Below the pieces are notes generated by a model. That model did no database searches and was not told where the DNA came from. It worked only from the letters and a program-made list of their open reading frames with translations. A DNA stretch of 9,467 nt, from NCBI GenBank assembly GCA_964506075.1, contig CAZDKO010000044.1, forward strand, positions 1 through 9,467, given 5' to 3'. How positions within the stretch are numbered: the stretch's first letter is position 1; every line of letters starts with the position of its first letter. Origin of the DNA: CAZDKO01 sp964506075 [NCBI: uncultured bacterium]. GTDB taxonomy: Bacteria; CAZDME01; JAYEMH01. A program made the position numbers and the translations under genes. Below are positions 1-6,959 of the stretch, piece by piece.

Positions 1-620
1 TCCCAGGCAGTGAGTCTGGCTCCCTGTAAAAGTGGCCGGGTTTCATCAACATAGACTTTAATTTTTTTCCCCTGCTTATGAGCAGTATAAATAATACCCA
101 GCGCCGTGCCAATGCCACCGGTGGCTAAAGCCCCGGCATTACAATGGGTTAAAACATTCATGTTGTTTTTTAAAAGAACGGCTCCGGACCGGCCAATTTT
201 ATGACACATCAATTTATCTTCAGAGAAAATTTTATCAGCTTCTTTAAGGAGTATATTTTTTATGGCTTCCGGATTTTTAGTCTTATTCATCCGGGCTACT
301 TTTCTCATTCTTTCTAAAGCCCAAAAAAGATTAACGGCGGTAGGACGCGCACTGGAAAGATACTTTATAATCTCATTCAGTTTTTTTTCCAGTTCCGGGA
401 AATCTTTAAACCGATAACCTTTTAATCCTAAAACCAGACTATATCCAGCCATTATTCCCAGAGCCGGTGCTCCCCGCACCTTTAATTTTTTTATTGCCCA
501 CCAGGCTTCTTTAATATCACTGTAATATTGATAGATAAAACGTTCAGGCAACCCGCTCTGGTCAATAATTCGTATTTTCCCTTTAACCCATCTGACTGCT
601 TCCACCGGAAAACGCTGCAT
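1..620 (-). CDS. mtnA: S-methyl-5-thioribose-1-phosphate isomerase, N-terminal part (cut by left edge)
   Basis: This enzyme converts 5-methylthioribose 1-phosphate to 5-methylthioribulose 1-phosphate in the cytoplasmic methionine salvage pathway. The visible 206 residues carry the family motifs in order: VRGAPALGI (48-56), ARPTAVNLFWAL (91-102), LTHCNAGALATGGIGTALG (157-175) and VDETRPLLQGARLTAW (191-206). Cys160 in the THCNAG motif matches the catalytic cysteine of the family. The catalytic Asp, expected near residue 240, lies outside the window. Usual family length is about 340-370 residues, so roughly 60% is seen. The ATG at 618-620 is chosen because a good Shine-Dalgarno site (AAAGGAG) sits 7 nt upstream. 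The start overlaps the end of the glycosyltransferase gene by 38 bp, so the two are probably co-transcribed. The same enzyme can also act on 5-deoxyribose 1-phosphate in 5'-deoxyadenosine salvage (family knowledge). Identification is firm; a link to the radical SAM genes is speculative. Confidence 0.96.
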   Translation of the reverse strand, partial: MQRFPVEAVRWVKGKIRIIDQSGLPERFIYQYYSDIKEAWWAIKKLKVRGAPALGIMAGYSLVLGLKGYRFKDFPELEKKLNEIIKYLSSARPTAVNLFWALERMRKVARMNKTKNPEAIKNILLKEADKIFSEDKLMCHKIGRSGAVLLKNNMNVLTHCNAGALATGGIGTALGIIYTAHKQGKKIKVYVDETRPLLQGARLTAW

Positions 621-1572
621 GAAATTTCTCCTTTAATTTTTCCTTGATGATTTTACGCTTTCTCCAGGCTTTCTGAAAACAGTGTCTGTTTCTCATTAAA
701 GCCGGAATTAATTTAGGCCTGAATATTAAAACATACAACCAGAGCTTACCTTCATAAACCAAGATACTGGCCAAATTCAACAAAAAATACTTAAGGGAAT
801 CATTTTTTATAACGGTTAAATACCTGTTTTTTAAAAGATGGACCTGTAAATCAGCCGGCATAGAGGTAAAATAATATCGGTCAAAAATTTTTAATTTCCT
901 GCCGGGAGACTGAGTACTGGCCCCCCGATGATGATAGGCTAAAGCCAGCGGTGAATAAAAACTTCTCCAGCCGAACCTGTTTGCCCGCCAGGCTAAATCC
1001 AGATCTTCATAAAAAATTATAAAATCCTCATCAAAATATTCTCCGTCAATAGCCACTTCTTCTAAAACCTCCCGCCGGTAAAGAGGTGCCACCCCTCCCG
1101 GACTGAAAGTATACGAAAAATAATCATATTGTCCCCGGTCCCTTTGCTGCCAGCCGCGTTCAATCGGCCGGCGGTCTTTTCCCAGGAACTGCCCGGTGGA
1201 ATCAATGGTAATCCTATCCATACGCAGAATCTTCCCGCAGACCATACCGATATCTTTCGACTTATTAAATCCTTCAACGAGCCGGCTGATAAAATCTTCA
1301 CTTAATATTACGTCATCATTAAGAAACATCAAAAGCTTTCCCCGTGAATTTCTGACTCCCTGATTATGCGCCCGTGAATACAAAAGGTTATATCCGGGGT
1401 TAATCAACTTGACCATGGGAAAAGTCCGGGCGAGGTAGTTTTCAACGGTTTTGCTTCCGGAATTATTGATGACAATTATTTCTTTAGGATTATAGGTCTG
1501 CCCCAGAACTGATTTAAGACATTCTTCCAAATTACCATTATTTTTTAAGTGGGCAATTATTATGGAAACCAC
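583..1572 (-). CDS. Family 2 glycosyltransferase (rhamnosyltransferase-like)
   Basis: This 329-residue GT-A fold enzyme probably transfers a sugar from a nucleotide-sugar donor onto a cell-surface polysaccharide or lipid-linked glycan at the inner membrane face. The N-terminus VSIIIAHLKNNGNLEECLKS (2-21) is the typical GT2 nucleotide-binding start. The DXD-like metal-binding site is LNDDV (84-88, Asp86/Asp87). The acceptor/catalytic region is FYEDLDLAWRANRFGWR (187-203), followed by YHHRG (213-217), as in WbbL-like rhamnosyltransferases. Residues about 261-292 are hydrophobic and may be membrane-associated; a strongly basic tail follows (299-316). The start is a GTG (1570-1572) with AAAGGT about 6 nt upstream; an in-frame stop lies just before it, which rules out a longer gene in this frame. 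It lies 126 bp after the small peptide gene and overlaps mtnA. Donor and acceptor cannot be told from sequence. A role in decorating the peptide is possible but unsupported. Confidence 0.93.
   Translation of the reverse strand: MVSIIIAHLKNNGNLEECLKSVLGQTYNPKEIIVINNSGSKTVENYLARTFPMVKLINPGYNLLYSRAHNQGVRNSRGKLLMFLNDDVILSEDFISRLVEGFNKSKDIGMVCGKILRMDRITIDSTGQFLGKDRRPIERGWQQRDRGQYDYFSYTFSPGGVAPLYRREVLEEVAIDGEYFDEDFIIFYEDLDLAWRANRFGWRSFYSPLALAYHHRGASTQSPGRKLKIFDRYYFTSMPADLQVHLLKNRYLTVIKNDSLKYFLLNLASILVYEGKLWLYVLIFRPKLIPALMRNRHCFQKAWRKRKIIKEKLKEKFHAAFSGGSSQMG
628..634 (-). promoter_or_regulatory. Shine-Dalgarno site of mtnA, inside the glycosyltransferase gene
   Basis: Read on the minus strand the site is AAAGGAG, 7 nt before the ATG at 618-620. 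It lies within the last codons of the upstream gene. It fixes the mtnA start and suggests that mtnA can be initiated independently despite the overlap. Confidence 0.75.
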
Positions 1573-1624
1573 ACTTGACCTTTAATAAACTGATTTACCC
1601 TTTTACCGATGATTATGAATATAG

Positions 1625-1654
1625 TTTAACAGTAAAAATAATCTAACTGCTAAA
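1625..1654. repeat. Imperfect inverted repeat between the peptide gene and the glycosyltransferase gene
   Basis: Two 9-nt arms (1625-1633 and 1646-1654) pair around a 12-nt AT-rich loop, with one G-U wobble in the minus-strand transcript. It sits in the 126-bp gap after the small peptide gene. No T-run follows it on the minus strand, so it is not a convincing terminator. It could be a weak processing or attenuation structure, or chance in AT-rich DNA. Nothing else was recognised in this gap. Confidence 0.25.
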
Positions 1655-1698
1655 AAAGGAAGGAATTACCCGGCAGACACAGAGAACCTTATATAGCG

Positions 1699-1857
1699 TT
1701 AAGCCGATGAGCCGCAACTACCGCCACAGCTAACACCACCACAGCCCACTCCGGTTTCACTGGTTGGGTGTATCGCCGTTAATTTCAATTCTTTTAATTT
1801 CGGCTCCTGATATTTCTTTTTAGATTTTACCTTCGGCTTTTTTCCCCTGGGTTTCAT
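1699..1857 (-). CDS. Small Gly/Cys/Ser-rich peptide, probable RiPP precursor
   Basis: This 52-residue gene is short but well supported. Residues 1-25 are strongly basic (MKPRGKKPKVKSKKK, then YQEPKLKELK). A short linker, LTAIHPTSETGV (26-37), follows, then the C-terminal core GCGGVSCGGSCGSSA (38-52). The core has cysteines at 39, 44 and 48, each followed by Gly, and Ser-Cys pairs at 43-44 and 47-48. The design of a charged leader plus a small glycine-rich Cys/Ser core is typical of RiPP precursors, especially azole-forming ones such as microcin B17. It has no hydrophobic signal peptide. The ATG has AGGGAG 7 nt upstream and an extended -10 promoter just before that. It lies directly downstream of two radical SAM genes, an HprK-like kinase and a YcaO gene, which supports a role as their substrate. 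No named family was recognised. Alternatives are a small metal-binding protein or a different RiPP class. Confidence 0.8.
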   Translation of the reverse strand: MKPRGKKPKVKSKKKYQEPKLKELKLTAIHPTSETGVGCGGVSCGGSCGSSA

Positions 1858-1864
1858 AAATTAT

Positions 1865-1870
1865 CTCCCT
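1865..1870 (-). promoter_or_regulatory. Shine-Dalgarno site of the small peptide gene
   Basis: The minus-strand sequence AGGGAG, followed by ATAATTT, lies 7 nt before the ATG. It is among the better ribosome binding sites in this window and is the main argument that the 52-codon frame is translated. Confidence 0.75.
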
Positions 1871-1879
1871 ATTTTTCTA

Positions 1880-1888
1880 ATTATACCA
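1880..1888 (-). promoter_or_regulatory. Extended -10 promoter element for the small peptide gene
   Basis: On the minus strand this reads TGGTATAAT, a perfect -10 hexamer with the upstream TGn extension. The hexamer ends 22 nt before the ATG, leaving a short leader that just contains the Shine-Dalgarno site. No good -35 hexamer is seen 16-18 nt upstream (the DNA there is AT-rich), as is common for extended -10 promoters. It would allow the peptide to be made in excess over the enzymes encoded upstream. Confidence 0.55.
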
Positions 1889-1956
1889 CATATAATTAAT
1901 TTTTTATATAAAAACTTTGAATGGCCCAGAAGGGATATTTAATCACAAAAGCTCCC

Positions 1957-3624
1957 TTATGACTGAAGCCTATCCATAAAAACCGGCATTTCTTTTATAA
2001 GCTTATTATAGTTTTTGATTTCAAACTTTATAATGGATTTCAAAAATGCATAATCGGTATTTTCCGGCCCATAAATATCTTTTGCAAATTTAGAAAAAAC
2101 CCTCCGGACCATCTGTTTAGTTATAATCACATCAGCCTTATTTGCCTTATTTATCTGGTTATAGAGTTTTCTAAATAATTCAAGCGGGGTAAGATTAAAT
2201 TCTTTCATGATTATATGACAAGGAACGCGATAAATACGCAAAACCTCCAGAAATAAATTAACTACATTATAACTAAAATTCAAAGAAAAATATTTAGGTT
2301 TAACGCTATAAAAAACAGAAAATATTGACGGGTATTTTTTTATCAAATCAAGGTTTTCTTTAAGCGTACCTACAGGCCCCTCCGAAACGTCGGAAAATAT
2401 ACCTGTAAAGACCAGGTTATCTTTAAATTTTTCGTAGATTAGAGTCTTGGGCATTGCTGCCAGAAGATGAAGTTGAATAAAAGTTTTTTTGAAAACAGCG
2501 CAATCCAAAGCAAACTTTAAAGTGGCATTGACATCACTTTCTTTTTCATCCGGAAACCCTAAAATAAAGGAAACCCCGGTTAGTAAATTATATTTTTCAC
2601 ATTCTTTGATAATGTTAAAAGCCTGGGAAACATTTATATTTTTCCTGATTATTTTTTGTATCTTTTGCGAGCCGGATTCTACCCCGAAATAAATTCCGAT
2701 ACATCCGGATTTAACCATAAGCTTCAGCAGGTCCGGGGTGATATTATCCGGTCTTGAACTGCAATTCCAAAAAATATCCAATTTTTTTTTAATCAAAATA
2801 TTACACATTTTTACGACACTATTTTTATCAAACAGAAGATGGTCATGTAAAAAAAAGAAATGTTTGATTCCGTATTTATTTTTTAAAATCTCTATCTCTT
2901 TTACAATCCTCTCGGGACTTTTCAACCGGTAAGTTCTTCTAAGCACTACACTGGTAGAACAAAATATACAGCGATAAGGACAGCCTCTTCCCGCTTCTAT
3001 AGTTGTCCATTGTTTATCATTAATACTGCCTTTACTTCTATTATCATTATGTCCGTCAAGCAAATGATAAGCCAACATCGGCAACGAATCTAAATTTTCA
3101 ATTAATTCCCTGTCGGAGGTTCTGGTTATCCGGTTATCTTTTTCCCTGTAAGTAATGCCTTTAATATCTTTGAAGCCTTTAATATTTTTGCGTCTCAATT
3201 GATTCATTAATTCAACAATCGTCAATTCCCCTTCCCCCCTGACAATAACGTCAACAAATTTAAAATTCTGGAGGGTTTCCAGGTCTAAAAGAGTCGCCTG
3301 TGGCCCCCCGAAAATAATAACACAGGAAGGGTCAATTTCTTTACATCTTCTGGCAATATTTAAAACACTGGGATAGGTATCACATCTGGTGGTAAACCCC
3401 AGAATATTTATATTTTCTTTCATGATAATTTTAGCCGCATTAATATGAAAATTTTTATCAACAGACATTTTTTTGTGTCTTATAAGCGGTTCCAAGTCAA
3501 CTATCTTGACCTTAAACCGGTGTTCTTCTAACACAGCACCTAAAGATAGCAGAGCGGTCGGAAGATAACCTAAATTTCTTTCGTCAGGGAAAGCAACTCT
3601 TACAAGACATATTTTCATTGCCAT
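1957..3624 (-). CDS. B12-binding-type radical SAM protein (555 aa)
   Basis: This is a class B-like radical SAM enzyme with an N-terminal cobalamin-binding-type Rossmann domain (about 1-150) and a radical SAM core (about 205-430). The N-terminal domain shows KICLVRVAFPDERNLGYLP (4-22), IIFGGPQAT (103-111) and RGEGE (129-133). It lacks a clear DxHxxG motif, as many members do, so cobalamin binding is not certain. The 4Fe-4S cluster site is RGCPYRCIFC, with Cys215, Cys219 and Cys222 (CxxxCxxC). GVESGS (314-319) and GFPDEKESD (356-364) fit the TIM-barrel core. The C-terminal 120 residues are helical-looking and unassigned. Family members catalyse radical methylation or other C-C, C-S and ring-forming chemistry in the cytoplasm. 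The start at 3622-3624 lies 4 nt after the TPR gene stop; a second ATG two codons in is equally possible. The small peptide gene follows directly, making it the likely substrate (inference). Confidence 0.9.
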   Translation of the reverse strand: MAMKICLVRVAFPDERNLGYLPTALLSLGAVLEEHRFKVKIVDLEPLIRHKKMSVDKNFHINAAKIIMKENINILGFTTRCDTYPSVLNIARRCKEIDPSCVIIFGGPQATLLDLETLQNFKFVDVIVRGEGELTIVELMNQLRRKNIKGFKDIKGITYREKDNRITRTSDRELIENLDSLPMLAYHLLDGHNDNRSKGSINDKQWTTIEAGRGCPYRCIFCSTSVVLRRTYRLKSPERIVKEIEILKNKYGIKHFFFLHDHLLFDKNSVVKMCNILIKKKLDIFWNCSSRPDNITPDLLKLMVKSGCIGIYFGVESGSQKIQKIIRKNINVSQAFNIIKECEKYNLLTGVSFILGFPDEKESDVNATLKFALDCAVFKKTFIQLHLLAAMPKTLIYEKFKDNLVFTGIFSDVSEGPVGTLKENLDLIKKYPSIFSVFYSVKPKYFSLNFSYNVVNLFLEVLRIYRVPCHIIMKEFNLTPLELFRKLYNQINKANKADVIITKQMVRRVFSKFAKDIYGPENTDYAFLKSIIKFEIKNYNKLIKEMPVFMDRLQS

Positions 3625-3628
3625 TAAA

Positions 3629-4702
3629 CTATTTGTTCTGTTTCTCTATTTTCTGTAACGAAGCTAAAGCCGTATTATATATGAAATCTTTATCCCTGGA
3701 AGTATCTATAGATTTCTGGAAATACTCAACGGCTTTATCCATTTGGTTTTTCATTTTATGTTTTGTTCCCATAAAGAAAAAAGCCGCACTTTCATAATTT
3801 TTACCTGCTTTCAAACAGGAAGACAAAAAATCTTCTTCAGATATCCCGTCTGCATAAAACCAAATCACAAAAGGTAATATCTCCCTGTATTTATCTATAC
3901 TTTGATAGTCATCTATTGGTATATTCTCCATTAATGATTTTACAATTGGCGTAAAATAATTGTTCGGATATTTCGCAACAATTTCCTCCCAGGCTTTTAA
4001 CGCCTGGTCATATTGCCCCATCCTTTGATAAATTTCACCTATTTCAAATTGAGCCAGAATACAGGCATCTTCCACCTCCGGATATTCTCTTAAAACAGTC
4101 TCCTGTATCTTAAGAGCCTCCTCATATTTACCTTTCATAATATTGATTCTTCCGATGGATGCCAATGACAATGCGTCAATATAACGGGATTCATTTTTAT
4201 ATTTTTCCAGAACAGTATTATATGCTTTAAGTGCATCTTCATATTTTTGCTGCCGAAAATATATATCCCCGAATCTACGATAAACAGCAGCGGTAAATAC
4301 CGGCTTTTGGTCTTTAACCATATCAAGCGCTTTTTGATACGTGGTTAGAGCTTCTTCATACTGTCCCTGCATAAAATAGTTATAGGCAGTCTTTGCCACC
4401 AGTGACGCTTCACAGTAATTTAAATTATTATTAAAATTTTCCTCTAAACTCAGCAAAAGATTCATTTTTTTCCAGTCAGGATATTTATTTTTAATAACTT
4501 CTATCTGGGACAAGCCCTGTTTACATTTTACTAAAGCCACTTCGAAAAGGTTGGCATTTATAAAACCATTTATTTCTTCATCTAAAACCTTAACTTCCCG
4601 ATAGTCATTAGCCGGGCCCTTTATCCCGCAACCTGAGATATTCACTATTGATAAAATTAGGGAAAAACACACTAAATATATAACATTTTTATTCTTTACC
4701 AT
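3629..4702 (-). CDS. TPR-repeat lipoprotein
   Basis: This is probably a membrane-anchored scaffold facing the periplasm. The start at 4700-4702 gives a 357-residue protein beginning MVKNKN, then a hydrophobic stretch (7-20) and lipobox ISGC (22-25), so Cys25 would be lipidated by the Lgt/Lsp pathway. A Shine-Dalgarno site lies just upstream (4708-4716). A longer reading from 4765 would put 21 charged residues before the signal peptide and overlap the upstream gene, so it is rejected. Five TPR-like helix pairs are visible at about 101-130, 137-168, 175-208, 214-246 and 303-335, with signatures such as GQYEEALTTYQKAL, QKYEDALKAYNTVLEKY, GKYEEALKIQETVLREYP and GQYDQALKAWEEIVAKYP. TPRs usually bind proteins or peptides. 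Its place between two radical SAM genes suggests it is part of the same system, perhaps in assembly or export, but its partner is unknown. Confidence 0.9.
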   Translation of the reverse strand: MVKNKNVIYLVCFSLILSIVNISGCGIKGPANDYREVKVLDEEINGFINANLFEVALVKCKQGLSQIEVIKNKYPDWKKMNLLLSLEENFNNNLNYCEASLVAKTAYNYFMQGQYEEALTTYQKALDMVKDQKPVFTAAVYRRFGDIYFRQQKYEDALKAYNTVLEKYKNESRYIDALSLASIGRINIMKGKYEEALKIQETVLREYPEVEDACILAQFEIGEIYQRMGQYDQALKAWEEIVAKYPNNYFTPIVKSLMENIPIDDYQSIDKYREILPFVIWFYADGISEEDFLSSCLKAGKNYESAAFFFMGTKHKMKNQMDKAVEYFQKSIDTSRDKDFIYNTALASLQKIEKQNK

Positions 4703-4707
4703 TTCCG

Positions 4708-4716
4708 CCCCCTTCC
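4708..4716 (-). promoter_or_regulatory. Shine-Dalgarno site that sets the TPR lipoprotein start
   Basis: The minus-strand sequence GGAAGGGGG lies 5 nt before the ATG at 4700-4702, within a purine-rich run. It supports this start over the in-frame ATG at 4763-4765, which lies inside the end of the preceding gene. Confidence 0.65.
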
Positions 4717-4739
4717 TTTTTTGAATATTTATAATGGGA

Positions 4740-6959
4740 TTATAATCTTTTTTTAGTTTTGTCAAAATTTTTAAACTCCAGAAACAATTTCAGCACGACC
4801 GGCAATATATCTGCCGTTTGGAAAAAAAATGAATGTCTGCTTGAATCCGGATTTAAAATTACTACGTTTTCTTTCTCACTTAATGAAACAGGCATTTTTT
4901 CTGCCGATAGTTCCCAGACCTGCTGCAATATATAATTTTTAAAAAATATATTTTTCTGGCTGGGTTTATATTTTCTCTGCAATAACTTTAAAATTCTAAA
5001 AATAAAATGGAAATCAGAACCCTGCTGAAAATCGACCAATAGCCCGTCTCCTGCTTTCTTAAAAATATTCGTAATCTTCCGCGGAGACACTTTGTCTTTT
5101 TCAAAGTCAACAGACCAAAAAATCGCCGCTACGTTTTTCTTCAATTCTCTTAATTTACCTTCATTTACTCTTCCGGAATTATCACCACTGATAACCACAA
5201 ATATTCTTGTGCCCTGACGTTTGTACCCGATAGGTTTATCCGAAAGGAAAAAACTTTCATAGTCCAGATTGTTCATTTTGTAGAAAATAGAATTTTGAAG
5301 CTCATTGATAAATAATAGCGGTGGATTACATTCAGATTCTAATATAATATTCCAGATTACATATGGATTTTTTTTAGATATTGAGGATAAAAAAAATTTT
5401 ATCGGCTTTATTTCGTTTCTAAAATCTTTGACTTTAAACCAAATAGTTACGGTGTTAGCAATGCATTTACTTAAATTTTCACCCCATAAATCCATATTTT
5501 GAAATTTAGAAATTTGACTCTGGGGATCGAATATTATTTTAGTCACGGGATAATTCGGCATATCGCCCGGATAATCGCCAAAATTTTTATCCTCTTTCTC
5601 TTCTCCCGGATAATCACTTTTGATATAAGTGGCCATAGAAGGATAAAATAGATAGCCTGAATGCCCCGTAAAAAACAGAGAAAAACAAAGACGTAATGCC
5701 GATTTAATATCTTTATAAGGAAAGGTTTTTGTTTCTATCACGCGATAAGAAGGTTCCGGCTGATACTTAAGCCCGAATCTGGTTGATTCCTTCCTCAGCT
5801 CTATAGCCGGCCCGACCGATAATATGGAAGGAAACACAACATCTTTAAGAAGTTGATTTTTTGTAAGAAAATTTATCGTTTCTTTAAAACTTTTTAAATC
5901 ATCTCCAGGTAAACCGATTATAACATTTATGGATAACCTAATCCCTTTACTTTTCAGTAACTTCACCCCTTCTAAAAATTTGGATAAATCTGCCGTTCTC
6001 CCTATATTAGAAAGGACCTCAGGATTCGTACTCTGCAATCCCACTTCACAGAATTTAACGTTACACTTTTCCAATAAATCGGCCGTTTCTTTGTCTATCA
6101 ATTCCGCCATTAATTCAACGCCCAAAGCCATAGATTTATCAAAATTAATCTCTTGTATCACTTTAGCTATCTCTTTGAACTTAGGCGAGATATTAAATGC
6201 CGCGTCATGTAAATCAATAAGCTTAATCCCTTCGTTTTTAGCTAATTTTAATTCTTGTTTAATTCTCGCTAAAGAAAAAAATGGTTTCTCGGCTGAAGAA
6301 CGTTTATATACTGAACAATATTTACATCTATAGGGACACCCCCGGACCGTTTCAATCATCATCCGGCCATATTTTTTGACATCGATATACCCCAACAAAT
6401 AAGGAGAGGGAATTTCATCTATATCTTTAAGAGAAAAAAGAGAAGTTTTACTAATTATGGTTTTCCCGCTTTTTCGGTAAAAAATACCCTCAATTTTACT
6501 TAAATCGGGGTCACCTTCCAGAAAAAATTTTAGTAAATTAACAAAGGGTACTTCTCCTTCTCCTAAAACACCTATGTCTACATTTGGAGAAGATAATATA
6601 TAAAGTGTCTCGGCAGTTACCTCTGGTCCGCCGACAATAACCTTAAGATTCGGCAAATTATTCTTAACTTCTCCAGCTATAGATAAACTTCGAACCGCAT
6701 TCCAGGGATACAAAGACATTCCCAGAACAGACGGTTTTTTTGACGTAATGACATCAACCAGTCTATCATCTCCATCTAAATCATTATGGAGGCAATCTAA
6801 AATCTCTATATCTACCTGGTTAAATAATCCTTCCTTATAAGCCATCGCTTTTAAGTAGCCGGCAGCTAAAGGGATATTGCTCTGTTTATTTCTTTTTCTT
6901 CTCCAGATATCTATCTGCGGCAATTGACATAAAATAACTTTGAGAGGATGTATTAACAT
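4740..6959 (-). CDS. B12-binding-type radical SAM protein with large unassigned C-terminal region (739 aa)
   Basis: The N-terminal Rossmann domain (about 1-165) has LKVILCQLPQIDIWRRKRN (6-24), LKVIVGGPEVTAE (105-117) and LGEGEVPFV (132-140). It has no clear DxHxxG cobalamin ligand motif. The radical SAM core (about 200-430) has RGCPYRCKYC with Cys208, Cys212 and Cys215 (CxxxCxxC), EVGLQSTNPEVL (305-316) and IIGLPGDDLKSF (347-358). Many B12-type radical SAM proteins are near 450-600 residues, so about 300 residues at the C-terminus (about 440-739) are extra. They contain no motif I recognise, although IFVVISGDNSG (586-596) looks like a beta strand followed by a loop. The start overlaps the S26/GNAT gene stop by 7 bp, which suggests translational coupling because the upstream ribosome site is weak. 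Likely chemistry is radical methylation or another carbon-centred change on the peptide product; the exact reaction cannot be assigned. Confidence 0.9.
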   Translation of the reverse strand: MLIHPLKVILCQLPQIDIWRRKRNKQSNIPLAAGYLKAMAYKEGLFNQVDIEILDCLHNDLDGDDRLVDVITSKKPSVLGMSLYPWNAVRSLSIAGEVKNNLPNLKVIVGGPEVTAETLYILSSPNVDIGVLGEGEVPFVNLLKFFLEGDPDLSKIEGIFYRKSGKTIISKTSLFSLKDIDEIPSPYLLGYIDVKKYGRMMIETVRGCPYRCKYCSVYKRSSAEKPFFSLARIKQELKLAKNEGIKLIDLHDAAFNISPKFKEIAKVIQEINFDKSMALGVELMAELIDKETADLLEKCNVKFCEVGLQSTNPEVLSNIGRTADLSKFLEGVKLLKSKGIRLSINVIIGLPGDDLKSFKETINFLTKNQLLKDVVFPSILSVGPAIELRKESTRFGLKYQPEPSYRVIETKTFPYKDIKSALRLCFSLFFTGHSGYLFYPSMATYIKSDYPGEEKEDKNFGDYPGDMPNYPVTKIIFDPQSQISKFQNMDLWGENLSKCIANTVTIWFKVKDFRNEIKPIKFFLSSISKKNPYVIWNIILESECNPPLLFINELQNSIFYKMNNLDYESFFLSDKPIGYKRQGTRIFVVISGDNSGRVNEGKLRELKKNVAAIFWSVDFEKDKVSPRKITNIFKKAGDGLLVDFQQGSDFHFIFRILKLLQRKYKPSQKNIFFKNYILQQVWELSAEKMPVSLSEKENVVILNPDSSRHSFFFQTADILPVVLKLFLEFKNFDKTKKRL

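Noticed and set aside
1062-1301. 79-codon frame on the minus strand
   Set aside because: It lies entirely inside the glycosyltransferase gene in another frame, and its product has no recognisable domain.
583-1572. Glycosyltransferase as a peptide-glycosylating enzyme of the cassette
   Set aside because: Its motifs fit surface-polysaccharide GT2 enzymes, and it is separated by 126 bp and by base composition from the cassette; there is no positive evidence.
1699-1857. Cys-rich peptide as a ranthipeptide or sactipeptide precursor with a SPASM maturase
   Set aside because: Neither radical SAM protein shows a SPASM-type C-terminal cysteine cluster, so the standard thioether pathway is not supported.
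1930-1958. Inverted repeat (AAGGGA/TCCCTT) at the end of the 555-residue gene as a terminator
   Set aside because: The stem is only 6 bp with a 17-nt loop, and the nearest T-run lies well downstream, so it is not a convincing intrinsic terminator.
4135-4326. 63-codon frame on the minus strand
   Set aside because: It overlaps the TPR repeats in another frame and matches nothing recognisable.
4703-4765. Longer start for the TPR lipoprotein
   Set aside because: It would place a charged segment before the signal peptide and overlap the preceding gene, while the downstream ATG has a strong ribosome site and a canonical lipoprotein signal.
5929-6333. 134-codon frame on the plus strand, and shorter plus-strand frames at 2489-2692, 2738-2932, 5305-5502 and 8163-8411
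   Set aside because: All are antisense to well-supported genes with clear motifs, show no family pattern, and reflect AT-rich low-complexity translation.
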